64,000 bases of DNA from Heligmosomoides polygyrus polygyrus (Eukaryota; Nematoda; Chromadorea; Rhabditida; Heligmosomidae). The stretch covers positions 17,169,114 through 17,233,113 of the forward strand of contig OX377206.1 of the NCBI GenBank assembly GCA_947396885.1. The letters are read 5' to 3'. The notes beneath the pieces were generated by a model. It worked only from the letters and a program-made list of their open reading frames with translations. It did not search any database and was not told where the DNA came from. This document shows positions 12,335 through 23,785 of this stretch, one piece after another. Position numbers and translations under genes: made by a program. Positions within the stretch are counted from its first letter, which is position 1; the number at the start of each line of letters is the position of its first letter.

Positions 12335-14450
12335 CGGACCCCTTTTTGGAATGTTCTCAGTCGTGTTCACCAAAATTTTGAACAGCGTTCGAATGTGTTT
12401 GGTTTCGCTCACTTTTCGAGAAATCACGGAAAGAAGATTAGCGAGAAAGTTGTTTTTGAGTGGGTATCAGAATGTGTGATTAACTTTCGATTCATTCTTT
12501 GCGAATGTCTTCTGGACTCTGGACCGGGACAATTTTGGCTTCTGCCTCTCGTCCTCGACTTTTGGAGCTTCTTTTTCTTCTAAAATGCCATGTTCGCGCT
12601 CCAGAAGTCGAGGAGCAGAAGCCGCTCCTGTTCGGAGTCCTTAAGACATCCGCAATTTAGCTCATTACTTTTGTGTCTGCGGGTTCTAAAACGGCAAGCT
12701 GATTAAGCATTGTTACATGACCGGTTACTTAATAAATTTGAGTTTATTTAAAGACAGGACTGTGTCTCGGCCTCAACATCTAGTATTTTCGCTGCATAGA
12801 CAAGAAATAAGGAGCCCTTTGCTGCTCTTGTCTTAGATTCTCACCATATTTTGCTCACATTCACCAATTTCTCTGCACTACAGTACGTCTTTCTTAATCC
12901 ATCCTTGCCGAATCCTAATCCTTTTCAATTTTTCTCGCTATCGTCATATCGCACGTCGGCCGCTTAACCACACCCTTTCCGATCCGACTGACATCGCCAG
13001 ATAGGATGAGATATGACTGGCGATGCGATCAAAATCATTTTTTATTTCGCAAAAAGCTTCGTGGCTTCAGTTTTGATGGCTTAATTACGGTCACAGCACT
13101 TCGTATGTAAAGCGTTGCTAAACATGAAAAAAAGAATGCTGTAAGACCGTTTATAAGGGTTCATTGCGAAGATCAGCCAAAGTTGTCTCTCATTCTATCC
13201 TCTTTGCCCTTTCCTAGAGAGAAAGCGGCTTGCTTCTAAGGGCAGTCAATTCGCTGGGTTTTTCTATGAAAGACAATAGAGGCGGCCTTCGTTTGCACAC
13301 GCTTGGCGTGAGGATGGCCGACGCGATTCCAGTCTAAACTACGGTGTTCTCCCCTGTCCTTCGCGTCCAGTCATTTGCAAGTGCGTATTGGATCAAACGC
13401 TGTTTCAAGATAGAACTGCTCTGAGATCGTCAGTGCTTTCAGGTACTTTTGAAACTCGAATTCAATTTATGTAGCTGCGAAATTCTGTTCCAATCTTCTT
13501 TCGATTTCGAATTAAAACTGGCTGGCCACCAAATTCCGCTTGGATCTGAATAGGCGAAAAAAATGAAATGAGAGACGAAATGTTTCAGGACCATATGAGG
13601 GTCGAGAAACCTAGGATAAGCACGTTTCGCTTTTCGCAAACGTTGCCGAAACCTGCATTCGATTTTTCGCAGATTTCGTGAGTCACATTGACCGCTACCC
13701 GACCGCACTCGAGTATATGGAATCTAGCGAATCTTAATCTTATCAACACAAAAATAAAAACTAGGACCTTCGTAGAGCAAACTAATAGATTAAATAGGAC
13801 AGCTGAAATTTGTTTGATGCTTTTGGCAACCTTTTTTCAATTCTTCACTTCAAATTATCCGGTTTTTCCAATTTTTACTCAGGTTAGTAAGGCTGTAATA
13901 AAAGCGGTCCTTCCTTGCCTAAAGCTGATTTGTTTTAAACTTCTTCTCCCTCTTGAAAGGTGTCTATTTGCTTATTTTATTTATTTGACCAACAATAAAT
14001 CATTGTGTCATTGTTTAAATCCTTTAAACCTTGAGCTGAATACAACGATCGATTGCGTCGACGGGTTCGTTTTGCAAAGGAAAGGAAGGTAAAATTTAAT
14101 TAGGATCAGGTTTGGACTGGTTTACAGCAAGTAGGAGGTTAGCTAGAAGCTAGATATCACTAGGATTCGCCCCAGTGATTTGCGATGAGTCATGTCGCTT
14201 ACTTGTTGTAGTACACATACAACCACCCGCTAGCATATTCACAAGATTCTCATCCCAATAGATCAACTCCAGACACTAATCGATAAAATGATTCAATAAT
14301 TGTAGATCGTATGCGTAGGAGTCCAGGTCAACCAAGCATTCCATCTTTACGCAGTCGGAGAATTAGTGCTAGACTTGTCTAGAAAGAGTAAATGGCCACC
14401 GTAAGTCATTGCATATAGTATACACAAAATTCACACTCAGCGTGCATATA
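12335..14450. other. No gene recognised
   Basis: A 9-bp stem CATCGCCAG / CTGGCGATG near 12990-13025 is the only structure seen. The open frame 13688-14092 is AT-rich and unmatched. Confidence 0.45.
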
Positions 14451-14454
14451 CGGT

Positions 14455-14515
14455 ATCCCTAGAAGTGGAATGCATGGCGCGAAGAGATTGACTATCACCT
14501 ACTATTATGCCTTTT
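14455..14515 (+). mobile_element. SINE 3' fragment
   Basis: CCTAGAAGTGGAATGCATGGC followed by a worn tail. Short and weak. Confidence 0.4.
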
Positions 14516-14765
14516 CTTCCTTTAATGGTTGATCGATCGATAACCTTTCCTTATGTGAACTACGTGAAGCTCGTCTATCATGTATTCGCTTGATTCTCAT
14601 CTTTGAAGGTTATTCCTGAGCAGGGAACAATAACGCCGATCGGGATGTTAATCACTTTTTTCTGCCCATTGTGCATCGTGACATAAGAATGGATAGATAG
14701 GGAGGCAGGAAGACAGACATAAAAACGGATAGAGATACATATGAATGAATTAGATCTTCTGGCCC

Positions 14766-14953
14766 GTTGCGAAGACGCACCGTGGGGGGTGCGGGGACTT
14801 CATTGGGGGCGCGAGAACGGGCCGTTGCTCCGACCCCATCGGAGAAGCCAATCATATGCCCTGCCTGTGTGGCTCAGCCGGTGCCTGATTGGCTGTTGCG
14901 GTTGCGGTAGAGCAGATGCGCCTCCCCGCACCCTTGCGGCGTCTCGCAAAAAG
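14766..14953. mobile_element. GC-rich palindromic MITE
   Basis: TTGCGAAGACGC...GGGTGCGGGGA at the left is inverted as TTGCGAGACGCC...GGGTGCGGGGA at the right. Inner arms GCCAATCA / TGATTGGC. Confidence 0.7.
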
Positions 14954-15094
14954 TGCCTATCTTTAATACTTAGCAGGGTGTGCAATTGTAGTGTAACGGT
15001 AACCCACTTGTTTTAACACCCCGAATCACGGATGGGTGCTGACAGACCTGGAGGATATCGCGGATGTTACCTGCGGTGAAACAGCGCCGGTGGT

Positions 15095-15190
15095 ATAAGG
15101 CGAACACCGCTGTTCGGAAAGAAGAAGATGCGGGTTCGAGTCCCGCCTGGCGCAAGAGTTTTGATCGCAACAAAACATCCAGCTAACCCA
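15095..15190 (+). mobile_element. tRNA-like repeat, single arm
   Basis: AGCGCCGGTGGTATAAGGCG, GATGCGGGTTCGAGTCCCGC, CTGGCGCAAGAGTTTTGATC and AAACATCCAGC correspond to the right arm of the 34.1-kb element. The 5' side has the acceptor-stem partner, so the cloverleaf is nearly complete, but the anticodon stem is damaged. Confidence 0.72.
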
Positions 15191-15781
15191 CTTGGTTGGA
15201 GGAGCTTGAGAATGGATAATAAAGTCGGTGAGAAGTGTTAAATGGTTCCAAAAGCATCTACGCTGTGGAGTTACTTTTAGGGGAGAAAAATCAGTCCATT
15301 TTAGGAGAAAGCTGTCGATGACGTGTCACAGAGCTCTGCCAGTCTTAACTCGTGGAGTTGTATTACAGTCTTGGTTAAGTTAAACACAACAGTGTGGAAT
15401 GAAATTTTCGGTCAATCCGCAGAGAAGCGAGGCTTTCGAGCATTCTGAAGCATGATCATTATCCGGTGATCGTCATTTTTCTCTGTCGGAACTGAGTCGT
15501 ACACGGGAAGGCAACTAGCGATTTACGCAGAGCAATAGATGTGGCGGCATCCAAATCCAATCCAATCGTGTGTCACATCAAGGTGAGACGCAAATTTTTT
15601 TCTCTGCTCGGCTTTGATCACACTCACAGACACACACACGTCGGCTAATGATCGCCGCTCCTCATTCGAGCGACACTGGTCGAGCGAGTTCGTCTAAGTC
15701 GATGAGATTCAAACGCGGAATACGTCGGCGTTGTTTCACTTCATGTTCGAGTCCTTAAGAAACGGAGCTTGATTGACGAAA

Positions 15782-15981
15782 NNNNNNNNNNNNNNNNNNN
15801 NNNNNNNNNNNNNNNNNNNNNNNNNNNNNNNNNNNNNNNNNNNNNNNNNNNNNNNNNNNNNNNNNNNNNNNNNNNNNNNNNNNNNNNNNNNNNNNNNNNN
15901 NNNNNNNNNNNNNNNNNNNNNNNNNNNNNNNNNNNNNNNNNNNNNNNNNNNNNNNNNNNNNNNNNNNNNNNNNNNNNNNNN
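15782..15981. other. Assembly gap (200 N)
   Basis: Exactly 200 N, the usual placeholder of a scaffold gap. Nothing can be said about it; frames crossing it are artefacts. Confidence 0.98.
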
Positions 15982-16171
15982 AACTTTCTTGAATTTCTTT
16001 AGGTTCAGCTGCCCGAACGAGTGTATTAAGTTTACACAAGTTTTATTTCTTTTGAGAAAATTCTAGCTTTTGTCTAAAAGCGCAGCAAGGTAGCAATCAT
16101 TTAGTGCATCAAAGAGCAGATTGCGCCCTGCACTTGGAAAGCTCACCCCGAATTTTATTTGAATTATATTA

Positions 16172-17081
16172 GGGGGGGGACCAAAAGTAATGAGGCTCTC
16201 CATGCCGTGCCCATATATCTTGTGACTGCAGTCTGGATTTGTGCTTATCGTATTTGCATCTTTGTATGCTACTTAATGAAGGCCATCTGAGAAGTTACCA
16301 CTTCCGCCCTTTCTAGAAGCATGCCAAAACCGCAGTGTGTCTCATGCCGAAACTCCAGCCTGAGGAGTCGACCTGTGTCGCGCAAATCTCTCCCGATTCT
16401 CAACCCCGAGCAGCCTGGGCTCAATCTTAACGCAGGATGAAAAGTACGTCTTCTACCTTAGCCCTGCCAAGCAGCCAGTCTGGGTGAGGCCTGTTGACCC
16501 GTTATCAACCTTCGTTCGGCGAGATATTCACGGCGAGAAGCACCTTCAGAGTATTTGGGTCTGCGCCCATGGGTCGGTATACTGGAAGCTGTTTACCAAA
16601 AACATGACGATGGACTCCAAGGCAAAATAAACGAAAAACGAAATAGACGAGATGGACCTGCGACTCGAACTTATTCAGTCGCAGCGCGTCAAGAAGGTCC
16701 TCTTCTTCGACAACGCCGCACCCCATCGGGAACAAGTGACCATGGACAAGCTTGCCCAGCTGGGCTACGTTCACATGCTTCACCCACCGTATTCGCCGGA
16801 CATCTCTCCATGCGACTACCACTACTTCTTGGGTCTACGAGACTTCATGGTCGGAAGGAACACAAGGACCCAAGCAGACCTCGACAACGATAACGAGCAG
16901 TGGATCAGCACCAGGCCTAAGCAGTTCTGGAAGGATGGGATCAGGAAGTTGGCTGATCGATGGCAGCAAGGTCACTGACCTGAATGACATACATATTACT
17001 CAGCATCGTTGATTTGTAATTGAGTTACAGAGAGATAAAGAATTTTTTTTCAATTTGTCTCATTACTTTTGCCCCCACCCC
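16172..17081 (+). mobile_element. mariner element, copy 1, defective
   Basis: Flanked by TA at both sides. Terminal repeats GGGGACCAAAAGTAATGAG and its inverted partner match over about 25 bases. At 910 bp it is shorter than a full mariner (about 1.3 kb) because the DNA-binding N-terminal half is missing. Confidence 0.9.
16380..16978 (+). pseudogene. mariner transposase, C-terminal half
   Basis: One frame shows ILTQDEKYVFYL (first catalytic Asp, codon 16436), then DIHGEKHLQSIWVCAHG, an in-frame TAA at 16628-16630, then LFFDNAAPH (second Asp) and HPPYSPDISPCDYHYF (third Asp). This is the DD34D signature of mariner transposases. The helix-turn-helix region is absent. The stop and the deletion make it inactive. 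Confidence 0.9.
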
Positions 17082-17423
17082 TAACAGTGAGAACGCTGCT
17101 TACATGAAGTACGAGGGTGAGAATATGTGTTTTTTTTACAGTTTTCTTTGTTATGTTGTTAAGAGGCGTAAAGCTCTACGCAAACAGCAATTTTGCTATC
17201 AATCGAATAAAAACAGCGAAGTCTTGGACAATTGCATGACGCAATCCCTTTTTGGCACTAAAACTGCCGCTGTTCTGCTCTTTAAAACAGGATATCAACC
17301 ATTATTTTCTAAAAAAATGAGAATTTTATAAAACTTCAAACGAAATGTTCAGTTTTTGAGTAAGTGAATGAAAGCATGAAAGAAATCGTACCAAAATTTT
17401 CAGCCAACAAACTCATGTTATTA

Positions 17424-18448
17424 GGTTGTCCGGAAAATTCTCAACGTTTTGCGTTGCTGTCTTTCATTCGTCTATTATCAAGTAAAAATTCAACCTGTAT
17501 TGCGCATTATATTTCTGTTCTTGAAGGGCTTATTGGAGTATGTCGAAAGAGCATTTCCGAGCGATATTTTATTTCAACTTCAAACTGGGACAGCCGAGAC
17601 AGCTCGACATATCGATCAAGTGTGGGGCCTAATAGAGTTGGAGAGGGCACTGTGCGCCAGTGCTTCAGTAAAATCCGGACTGGAGATTTCATCCTCGAAG
17701 ATGATCCCGTAGCGGTCGATCTAGAGCAATCCTGGACGACGAGTTGAAGGAATTGGTGGAAGCCGAACCATCCCAAACAGTTCGGGGTATCGCGGAAGAG
17801 CTAGACGTGAGTAAAACTGCTGTTGCAGATGCTTTGATACACCTTTGGAAGGTGGTTGCACGCCAATGAACCCCCTAGGCATTTTCCGAAGGCGAATCTC
17901 CACTAAAAGAGGTAATGGTCACTGTGTGGTGGTCAGCGGCTGGTGTACAACTTTTCGGTGCTAGGCTAAACGATCACAGCAAAGTCCCACTGTAAGGAAT
18001 TCGACAAAATTCACCGAAAATTGCATCTAATTCAGCCGGAACTGGTCAACAGAAGAGGCCCGATTCTTTTGCACGATAGCGCCCGCCACACGTTTCGCAA
18101 ATCACCACATGAATATTAAACGAACTAAGGGTTGAAATTCTGCCTCACCCGTCATATTCTCCAGGCTTTTCACCAACGGACTGCCGTTTTTCAAACATTT
18201 TCAGAACTTTCTCGCTGGTAAAACCTTCACCAGTTAACACCAAGCCAAAACAGCCTTCGTGAATTTTATCGAATCTCGACCATCTAATTCTTTCGTTGAT
18301 GGAATAAGTCGATTTGTTCCCCGTTGGCAAAAGTGTGCTGACTCGAGCGGTGCTTACTTCGACTAAATCCGATAAGATTTGAGAAAGTTATGTTAGATTA
18401 CAGTGAAGCACTTAAAACGAGAAAACACTGAGAACTTCCCGGACAACA
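17424..18448 (+). mobile_element. mariner element, copy 2, defective
   Basis: Flanked by TA (17422-17423 and 18449-18450). Terminal repeats GTTGTCCGGAAAATTCTCA and inverted GTTGTCCGGGAAGTTCTCA. It is about 1,025 bp, a different subfamily from copy 1. Confidence 0.9.
17539..18365 (+). pseudogene. mariner transposase, frameshifted
   Basis: The N-terminal part MSKEHFRAIFYFNFKLG continues after frameshifts as TAETARHIDQVWG and GTVRQCFSKIRTGDFILED (helix-turn-helix region). Then come ELDVSKTAVADALIHL, VTVWWSAAGVQ, and near the end LPHPSYSPGFSPTDCRF, the third-Asp motif. Several stops and shifts interrupt it. Confidence 0.88.
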
Positions 18449-18461
18449 TAATATGATGTAC

Positions 18462-18720
18462 GCAATCCGGAAAACCCAAAAGGTCCTGAAGATCTGGCAG
18501 CATGGATCGATATTGGTGAGCTGCATAAGGTCGAACAGGCCCGTAGTTACGAGAAAGAGAAGTGAGGGATTCGTTGGCCATGCAGCCGAGAGCAATGTCT
18601 CTGTAGGGCATGTCTGGTCAGTGCAATTATGGTCGAAGAAGACCCCTACGTCGACGCTCGATCTGGTGCGTCAAAATATTGGCGTCTGGACTGGTTGAAA
18701 ATTTTGAGCGGAAAAATACT
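18462..18720 (+). pseudogene. Coding-like remnant flanking mariner copy 2
   Basis: From about 18465 the frame RNPENPKGPEDLAAWIDIGE runs to KEK and a stop. Protein-like DPYVDARSGASKYWRLDWL reappears near 18645. It begins within about 15 bases of the mariner end, so the transposon may have landed in an older gene or element. Family unknown. Confidence 0.25.
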
Positions 18721-20393
18721 TAATATTAATTCTGGGCTTCCCAGCATTCATTCTGCAAAGACTGAGCATGAAACGCTGTAGAAGCTCAGCCGCACTTTTG
18801 AAAGAAGTCTTCACTTTAACCAGCTGAAATTCGGGCATCTGATTACCTGGCTTCTCGATATTTGATACTTGGAGTCTCTACATTGCGTGCGGTTAGCCAA
18901 CAAATTTTTGGACAAACTCATTTTCTTAGGACATAGATATTCGCAGCCAAAATCGGCGACAGGGAGTGCTCTTTACCAAGGTTCACTTGCAGTTTTGACG
19001 AATTGCAACCAACACACAAATGCCCAAAGTGAGCTCGAAACGTAAATTTTCTATGCCATTTTCCCTCCTTAAAGATGAGTAGATTGCAAGCTACAATGAC
19101 AGGTTTAAAGTGAGGATGCTTCCGCTGAAATAAACAAAATCACTTGAAGCAGCTGCAGACATTTTCCTGCCGAATTTGGTACCAAATGAATTGTCGCAGC
19201 CAGGAGAAGGTCATAAGCAGCAAGAAAATACAACTTAATTAGGTTTAAAAGTTTTAAAATTCAACTGGGCAGCACTATTTGCGCCTGGGGACATAATTAA
19301 GCGAGACTCGGCGACGGTGCTGGGTCGGGTCACAGCAATTAGGACCCTCCTTAATTGCGGCATTGGCTTTCAGGCTTCCATCCATTTTTTAATGGCGGTT
19401 GCATGCCCATTGGTAGGTAGGATGATGCTAGGAACCCTTGTAAATTTTGGTGAGAAAGCCTTTATTTTGAACAAAGTTGTCATGATGCGACGCAAAAAAC
19501 GCGTTTTTGCGTCGCAAACGTCGTTTGGTTGAACGTTTAGCGGCGGTACTGTACCAACACCATAATTTTAACGACAGATATAGAAGAAGCCAGATTAGGC
19601 GATTGCCAGAGGAATGAGTTCCCATAGTTTAGTCCAAGATGTGAGACACCGAATTATACTTTACTAGTCTACCTGATCTTCTGGTGGACTCTTAAGCTAT
19701 TCTCCTGTACAAGAAAGAGAAAGAAGTTTGCTATCATGTCACGTTTCGTTGTTTTTTTTTTCTGAAGCGTCTGGTTTCGCTCTAAAGCACAACTAATTGA
19801 TTCAGAAGAGTAGAAGTTGAAGGTGTAAGTCATTCTTTCATCGATGAAAAAGATGATAATAGTGATAATTTAAAAAAGCAGTTAGGCTGTTAATGCAAAG
19901 GAAGTATAGCAATATTCGATAGAATGTTGGACGATTCAAGAATGGTTTTGTAGAGCTTCAGCTAAGCTTTTACCTTTTCTAAGGCGTGCACACTATAAAT
20001 CGTTGTATGTACTTGGGCGCTGTTGCGCTTCTGCTTGTTTTCTTTGTTGTAGGTTGTTCGTAGCTTTTAGGGGGTTATTTGTTTTAGAATAAAATGTGCG
20101 TGATGAAACGAATTTGATATGGTTTACTGAAAGTGTTTGTATGCTTTCCGCTTTTTTCACACCACCGCTACTCAAAACCAGTTGTTTTTGAGGAAATATT
20201 AAGATTTAAAAATTAATGGATTTACCAGAATTTACCGGCGAATTTTCGCGTTAAAAATTTACGGTAAAAAATTTAAGGGCGGCAAGTCAGCGCACATTCC
20301 TGTTTCTCACTGAGTCTCAGCTAACAAACCCGATTTTTCCGCAGTAACTGACTCGAGCACGAGAGGTGGTAATAAGAAAATTAAGATTCCGTC
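18721..20393. other. No gene recognised
   Basis: Contains the palindrome at 19486; otherwise unassigned. Confidence 0.45.
19486..19516. other. 31-base near-perfect palindrome
   Basis: TGCGACGCAAAAA, centre ACGCG, then TTTTTGCGTCGCA. No surrounding element was recognised. Confidence 0.75.
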
Positions 20394-20512
20394 ATGCAAA
20401 AACAACTCAAGGCACAACTTTCGCCCAGTAGGCCCGCTGTATTGCTAAATCAAGCGTTCGCAGAGGACTTCTTGCACTTGTCACAAGGTCGTGCCGATAA
20501 AGCTGTTACAAA
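20394..20512 (+). CDS. Possible first coding exon
   Basis: An ATG lies about 50 bases after a TTTTTCCGCAG acceptor. The frame is open for about 40 codons with protein-like composition (LLNQAFAEDFLHLSQGRADK) and reaches AAG|GTGTGC, a usable donor. No following exon could be matched, so this may be chance. Confidence 0.25.
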
Positions 20513-20927
20513 GGTGTGCCCTGAATTCCCATTTCAGTCCCCCTTTTTTCTGTTTTCCTCAGCTATCCTATGCACCTAAAATTTTGCTTTATTCCATTTT
20601 ACTCCATTCTTTCTACGTTTTCTTGTTGTGTCAGAATTGGGTTGCGATTTTTTTTTGTGTTGTTGTTGCCACTTGCTGATTGATTGTTAAGGTCTTGTAA
20701 GATGTAAACCCAGAGCTACGTCCAGATTAAGTAGACCTGAACTGTCAAGGGTGGAAAGCTGATAGAGTTCAATGTTCTACACTTCTTAGACTTGTCTGCT
20801 GCAATTTACCAAGACCGCAAATAATGAAAACGCTTTTCGGAGGTGTGTGGATCCGAACTCCAAATCGACTCTTGTGCACGCAAGTCTGCATCTCTATTGA
20901 CTGCACTTCGCTCTTGTGATGAGTGCT

Positions 20928-21068
20928 TTAGCTCTAGTTTATAGTTGTGCCGCCGCGCGGCGCGGCACCATAGTAGGAGAAGATATCGATCGGATGGCGC
21001 GAAAAGTCGATATCTATGGCGATCGTGGTGACGCGCCGCGCGGCGGTAGAAGTGTAAACTAGGGCTTA
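20928..21068. mobile_element. CG-rich palindromic MITE, copy 1
   Basis: TTTAGCTCTAGTTTATAG at the left and, inverted, TTAAGCCCTAGTTTACAC at the right, with GCCGCGCGGCGCG in each arm and GATATCGAT / TCGATATC in the centre. Confidence 0.82.
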
Positions 21069-21182
21069 AAAAATCATATAAACAAACAAGTAGATCGTTT
21101 TGTTCTGATTACCTCTAATCATGTCGTACCTTTAGGAATTGTCATTAATAAAGATGAAAAGAACAAAGAACGACGCTATATG

Positions 21183-21262
21183 AGCTTGGGATGCGCCACG
21201 CCTTCTGCTTCCACAAAGCAACATGGAGATCATTACTATGCGTGTATCTTTTTCATCAATTT
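21183..21262 (-). mobile_element. SINE fragment
   Basis: GGGATGCGCCACGCCTTCTGC and TATGCGTGTATCTT match the 3' half only. It lies between two CG-rich palindromes. Confidence 0.55.
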
Positions 21263-21314
21263 TTTAGTTGCCCCAGAAACGGTCAGTACTACATAGTAAA
21301 CGCAATTTTGCCTT

Positions 21315-21442
21315 GACTGACGTGCCACGCGGCGCGGCGTGATGGTCGCCATAGATATCGATATTTCGCGCCGCCCGGTCGATATCTACATATTCCGACT
21401 ATGGTGCCGCACCGCAGAGCGCGCAACTATAAACCAGGGCTT
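21315..21442. mobile_element. CG-rich palindromic MITE, copy 2
   Basis: The same element as 20928 in the opposite orientation and more diverged: GCCACGCGGCGCGGCGTG, ATAGATATCGATATTTCGC, ending ACTATAAACCAGGGCTTA. The two copies lie 250 bp apart. Confidence 0.75.
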
Positions 21443-22097
21443 ATGCGAGTGTGTAGCGCAACAGGCAGGTATGTTGCTGTGGTTGCACGCCTCCAGTTGA
21501 TTTATGTTCGGCTCCCGATATGGCTGAACTTCCGTCCTTTTAAAATCGATGAATTGTAAACAGACATGCTTGAGGAGGATAAAATTCTGACTTCTGATAC
21601 GGCGCATATCATTCGCCCCGGATGAATACAAACTCAAATGCCGCTACGATTTCTGGTGGAAGTGGAATGTATGGCTTATCCCAAGGAAGCATCATTCTTC
21701 ATCGTCCGCGTCCTTTGTTGCTTTTATTTTTCATTGAACTTATGCCTAAAGTTGCTGTAACTGAACTTATAAAGATATCATGTGTCGGCAGCGTAGCGGT
21801 GCAGAAGTCTCTCTTGGAAAACTGGATGTTCTAGTTTGAATCTTATCTGGCACTAAAGTTTTGACAGAAATTGAACACTCTAGTACGGTACCGTGTTATT
21901 AATACTATTGTTATCATGGGCGTCTGGTTGTGCAGCCACAGGGATAGCCGGCTGACATGCGAATACCGATCGAGGCTTCTGCTTCTGGTCCCGTCGGGGC
22001 CAAGCAAGTCTTTCATCCCTTCGGGGTCAGTGGCTCAGGCATTCCGGGAAAAAATAAAACATTGCGTTTGTTTCTTCGGTTCACCACCGTAAAGTTT

Positions 22098-22155
22098 CGG
22101 AGAAGTACATAGGATGCGTGGCACACCCTAAATGGGCTTTATTGAAGCCATTCTT
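22098..22155 (+). mobile_element. SINE 3' fragment
   Basis: GAAGTACATAGGATGCGTGGC, then CACACCCTAAATGGGC, matching the SINE 3' end. Confidence 0.45.
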
Positions 22156-22309
22156 TATAGATTTATTTCTTTGTTATTGTAGTTATTTACAGTCACTGAT
22201 ATTGGACGTAGCACATGTCTTCTAATTTCACTTTTATATAAAACGATAGTAGTCGGCAAAGAGGCCTGCATTAGGAGACCGGAACACGCAAGCCAACAAG
22301 AGTAAGTAT

Positions 22310-22512
22310 CTACCTAAGTTACGCTCTCGAAATTTTTTCGAATATTCGTATGGTTCCGATTACCTACAAATTTCGAATGTTCGAATTAGAATATATTTGA
22401 AAAATGCAATTTTCTGAATTTTACAGTTGGATTCGAAAAACACGATTTTTTTTAATATTCGAAGTCGACTTCATTCGAAAAGCGCGATTTTTTGAATATT
22501 TGAATTTGATCA
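22310..22512. repeat. Fragment related to the MULE-like element
   Basis: GTTACGCTCTCGAAATT followed by TCGAATATTCGTATGG resembles the left end of the 4725 element and its array, diverged and without a right end. Confidence 0.55.
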
Positions 22513-22519
22513 ATATTAG

Positions 22520-23785
22520 TATTGACCGCAGGGGCGGGTTGACACACTATCAAGAATTAGTTTAGGCAGTGCTATGATTAGCTGTCGCAGTCGTGCCTTC
22601 TCTTGCAGGTCGCATTGCCGACTAGACCCACTAAAAGCTGACTAAGGTCACCTTGAGATAGTCTGGAAGACGCTTGATTCGAAAAATTAGAAGGGTCACT
22701 GTTCTTTCACGTTTCGCCGAGAATTTCGCTGTTATTGCTAAAGTTTTGGCTGAACAAAGACGCACTAATCTTGAGCAGTATGTGAACAGACGTTTCCGAA
22801 CACCTTCAGAGCTCTCATGTGTGAGATCACCGCGTCGGTCCGGTTCCGAGTCACTCAATCCGCAACATAATTTTACCGCTGTCAATCATAGAATCGAAAG
22901 TGCGCAATTACAGAATCGCACGTTGCGTCACCGACGATAGGTTGGCGTGTGCCGTCGTCCTTCAAGATACGGGTTCTTTTGACTCTGAAACCGCGCCGCT
23001 AAATTGTGTGAATAGTTCGCAGCTTCTCATTAACGCCTCATGTGAAAACGAATTCAACCAGATCGTCAAGGGAACAGCGGCTATATCACCTGGCGACCGG
23101 CGACGATCTCAGAAACCGCGATAGTCGTTAAATTCCACCGGCCGTAGGTGCGAATTCTCGTTCTTACGACATCTGAAACGTGCGACAGCGATTCCGTTGG
23201 GTGCATGACGTCAAGACGTCGTGGAAACTGGGTTCAGCTCGCACCTCGCGAGCCGCATAATTAATGAAGTCACCAGAGCGACGATCGCTGCTTGTCGTCT
23301 TGTCGTGCGCTAACGCGTCACGGCTACCCTAAGCCGCTATCGATCCTCGTACTCGATATTTCGGATCAGTCTGCAGAATGCCGACATTTGGAGGGTTTTC
23401 TTACATTGGTTACAGCAGCTTTTACAAAAAACGCCGACGAAGATCTTCAGTTTAGCAGGTAATGGCCATGGCCAGGTTATGGCCATACCGCTCTTTTGAA
23501 AAATTGTGTCGTCGCACTCTAATTGGAGATTTTGCCGAATTAGCCTAGCCAGAAAGATCTCATCGAGTGAGTGGAACGACGTGCAAAGCATCGGATAAGT
23601 ATGTTGATTTTCCACGCTCGACTGTTGTTAAGTCTTGGCATGCTGTCGGACAGTAAGATCGGTTCTCCTTAAGCTGTCGTACTAAGAGATAGGATTCTTT
23701 TTCTCCAACTAATTTTGATCTTTCTAGACCCTATTGATCGGTATCGATCAGAATTTTGCCGACCATTATTCAGAGTTCTTTCGAC
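22520..23785. other. No gene recognised
   Basis: CG-rich at 22700-23330, with open frames on both strands and no recognisable motif. Possibly an old DNA element. Confidence 0.4.

Noticed and set aside
15100..15160. Candidate tRNA gene
   Set aside because: T arm and acceptor fit, but the anticodon stem is damaged and the same unit recurs with fixed flanks at 31.8, 34.1 and 37.1 kb, so it is a repeat.
15755..16066. Open frames across the N gap
   Set aside because: They are made of unknown bases.
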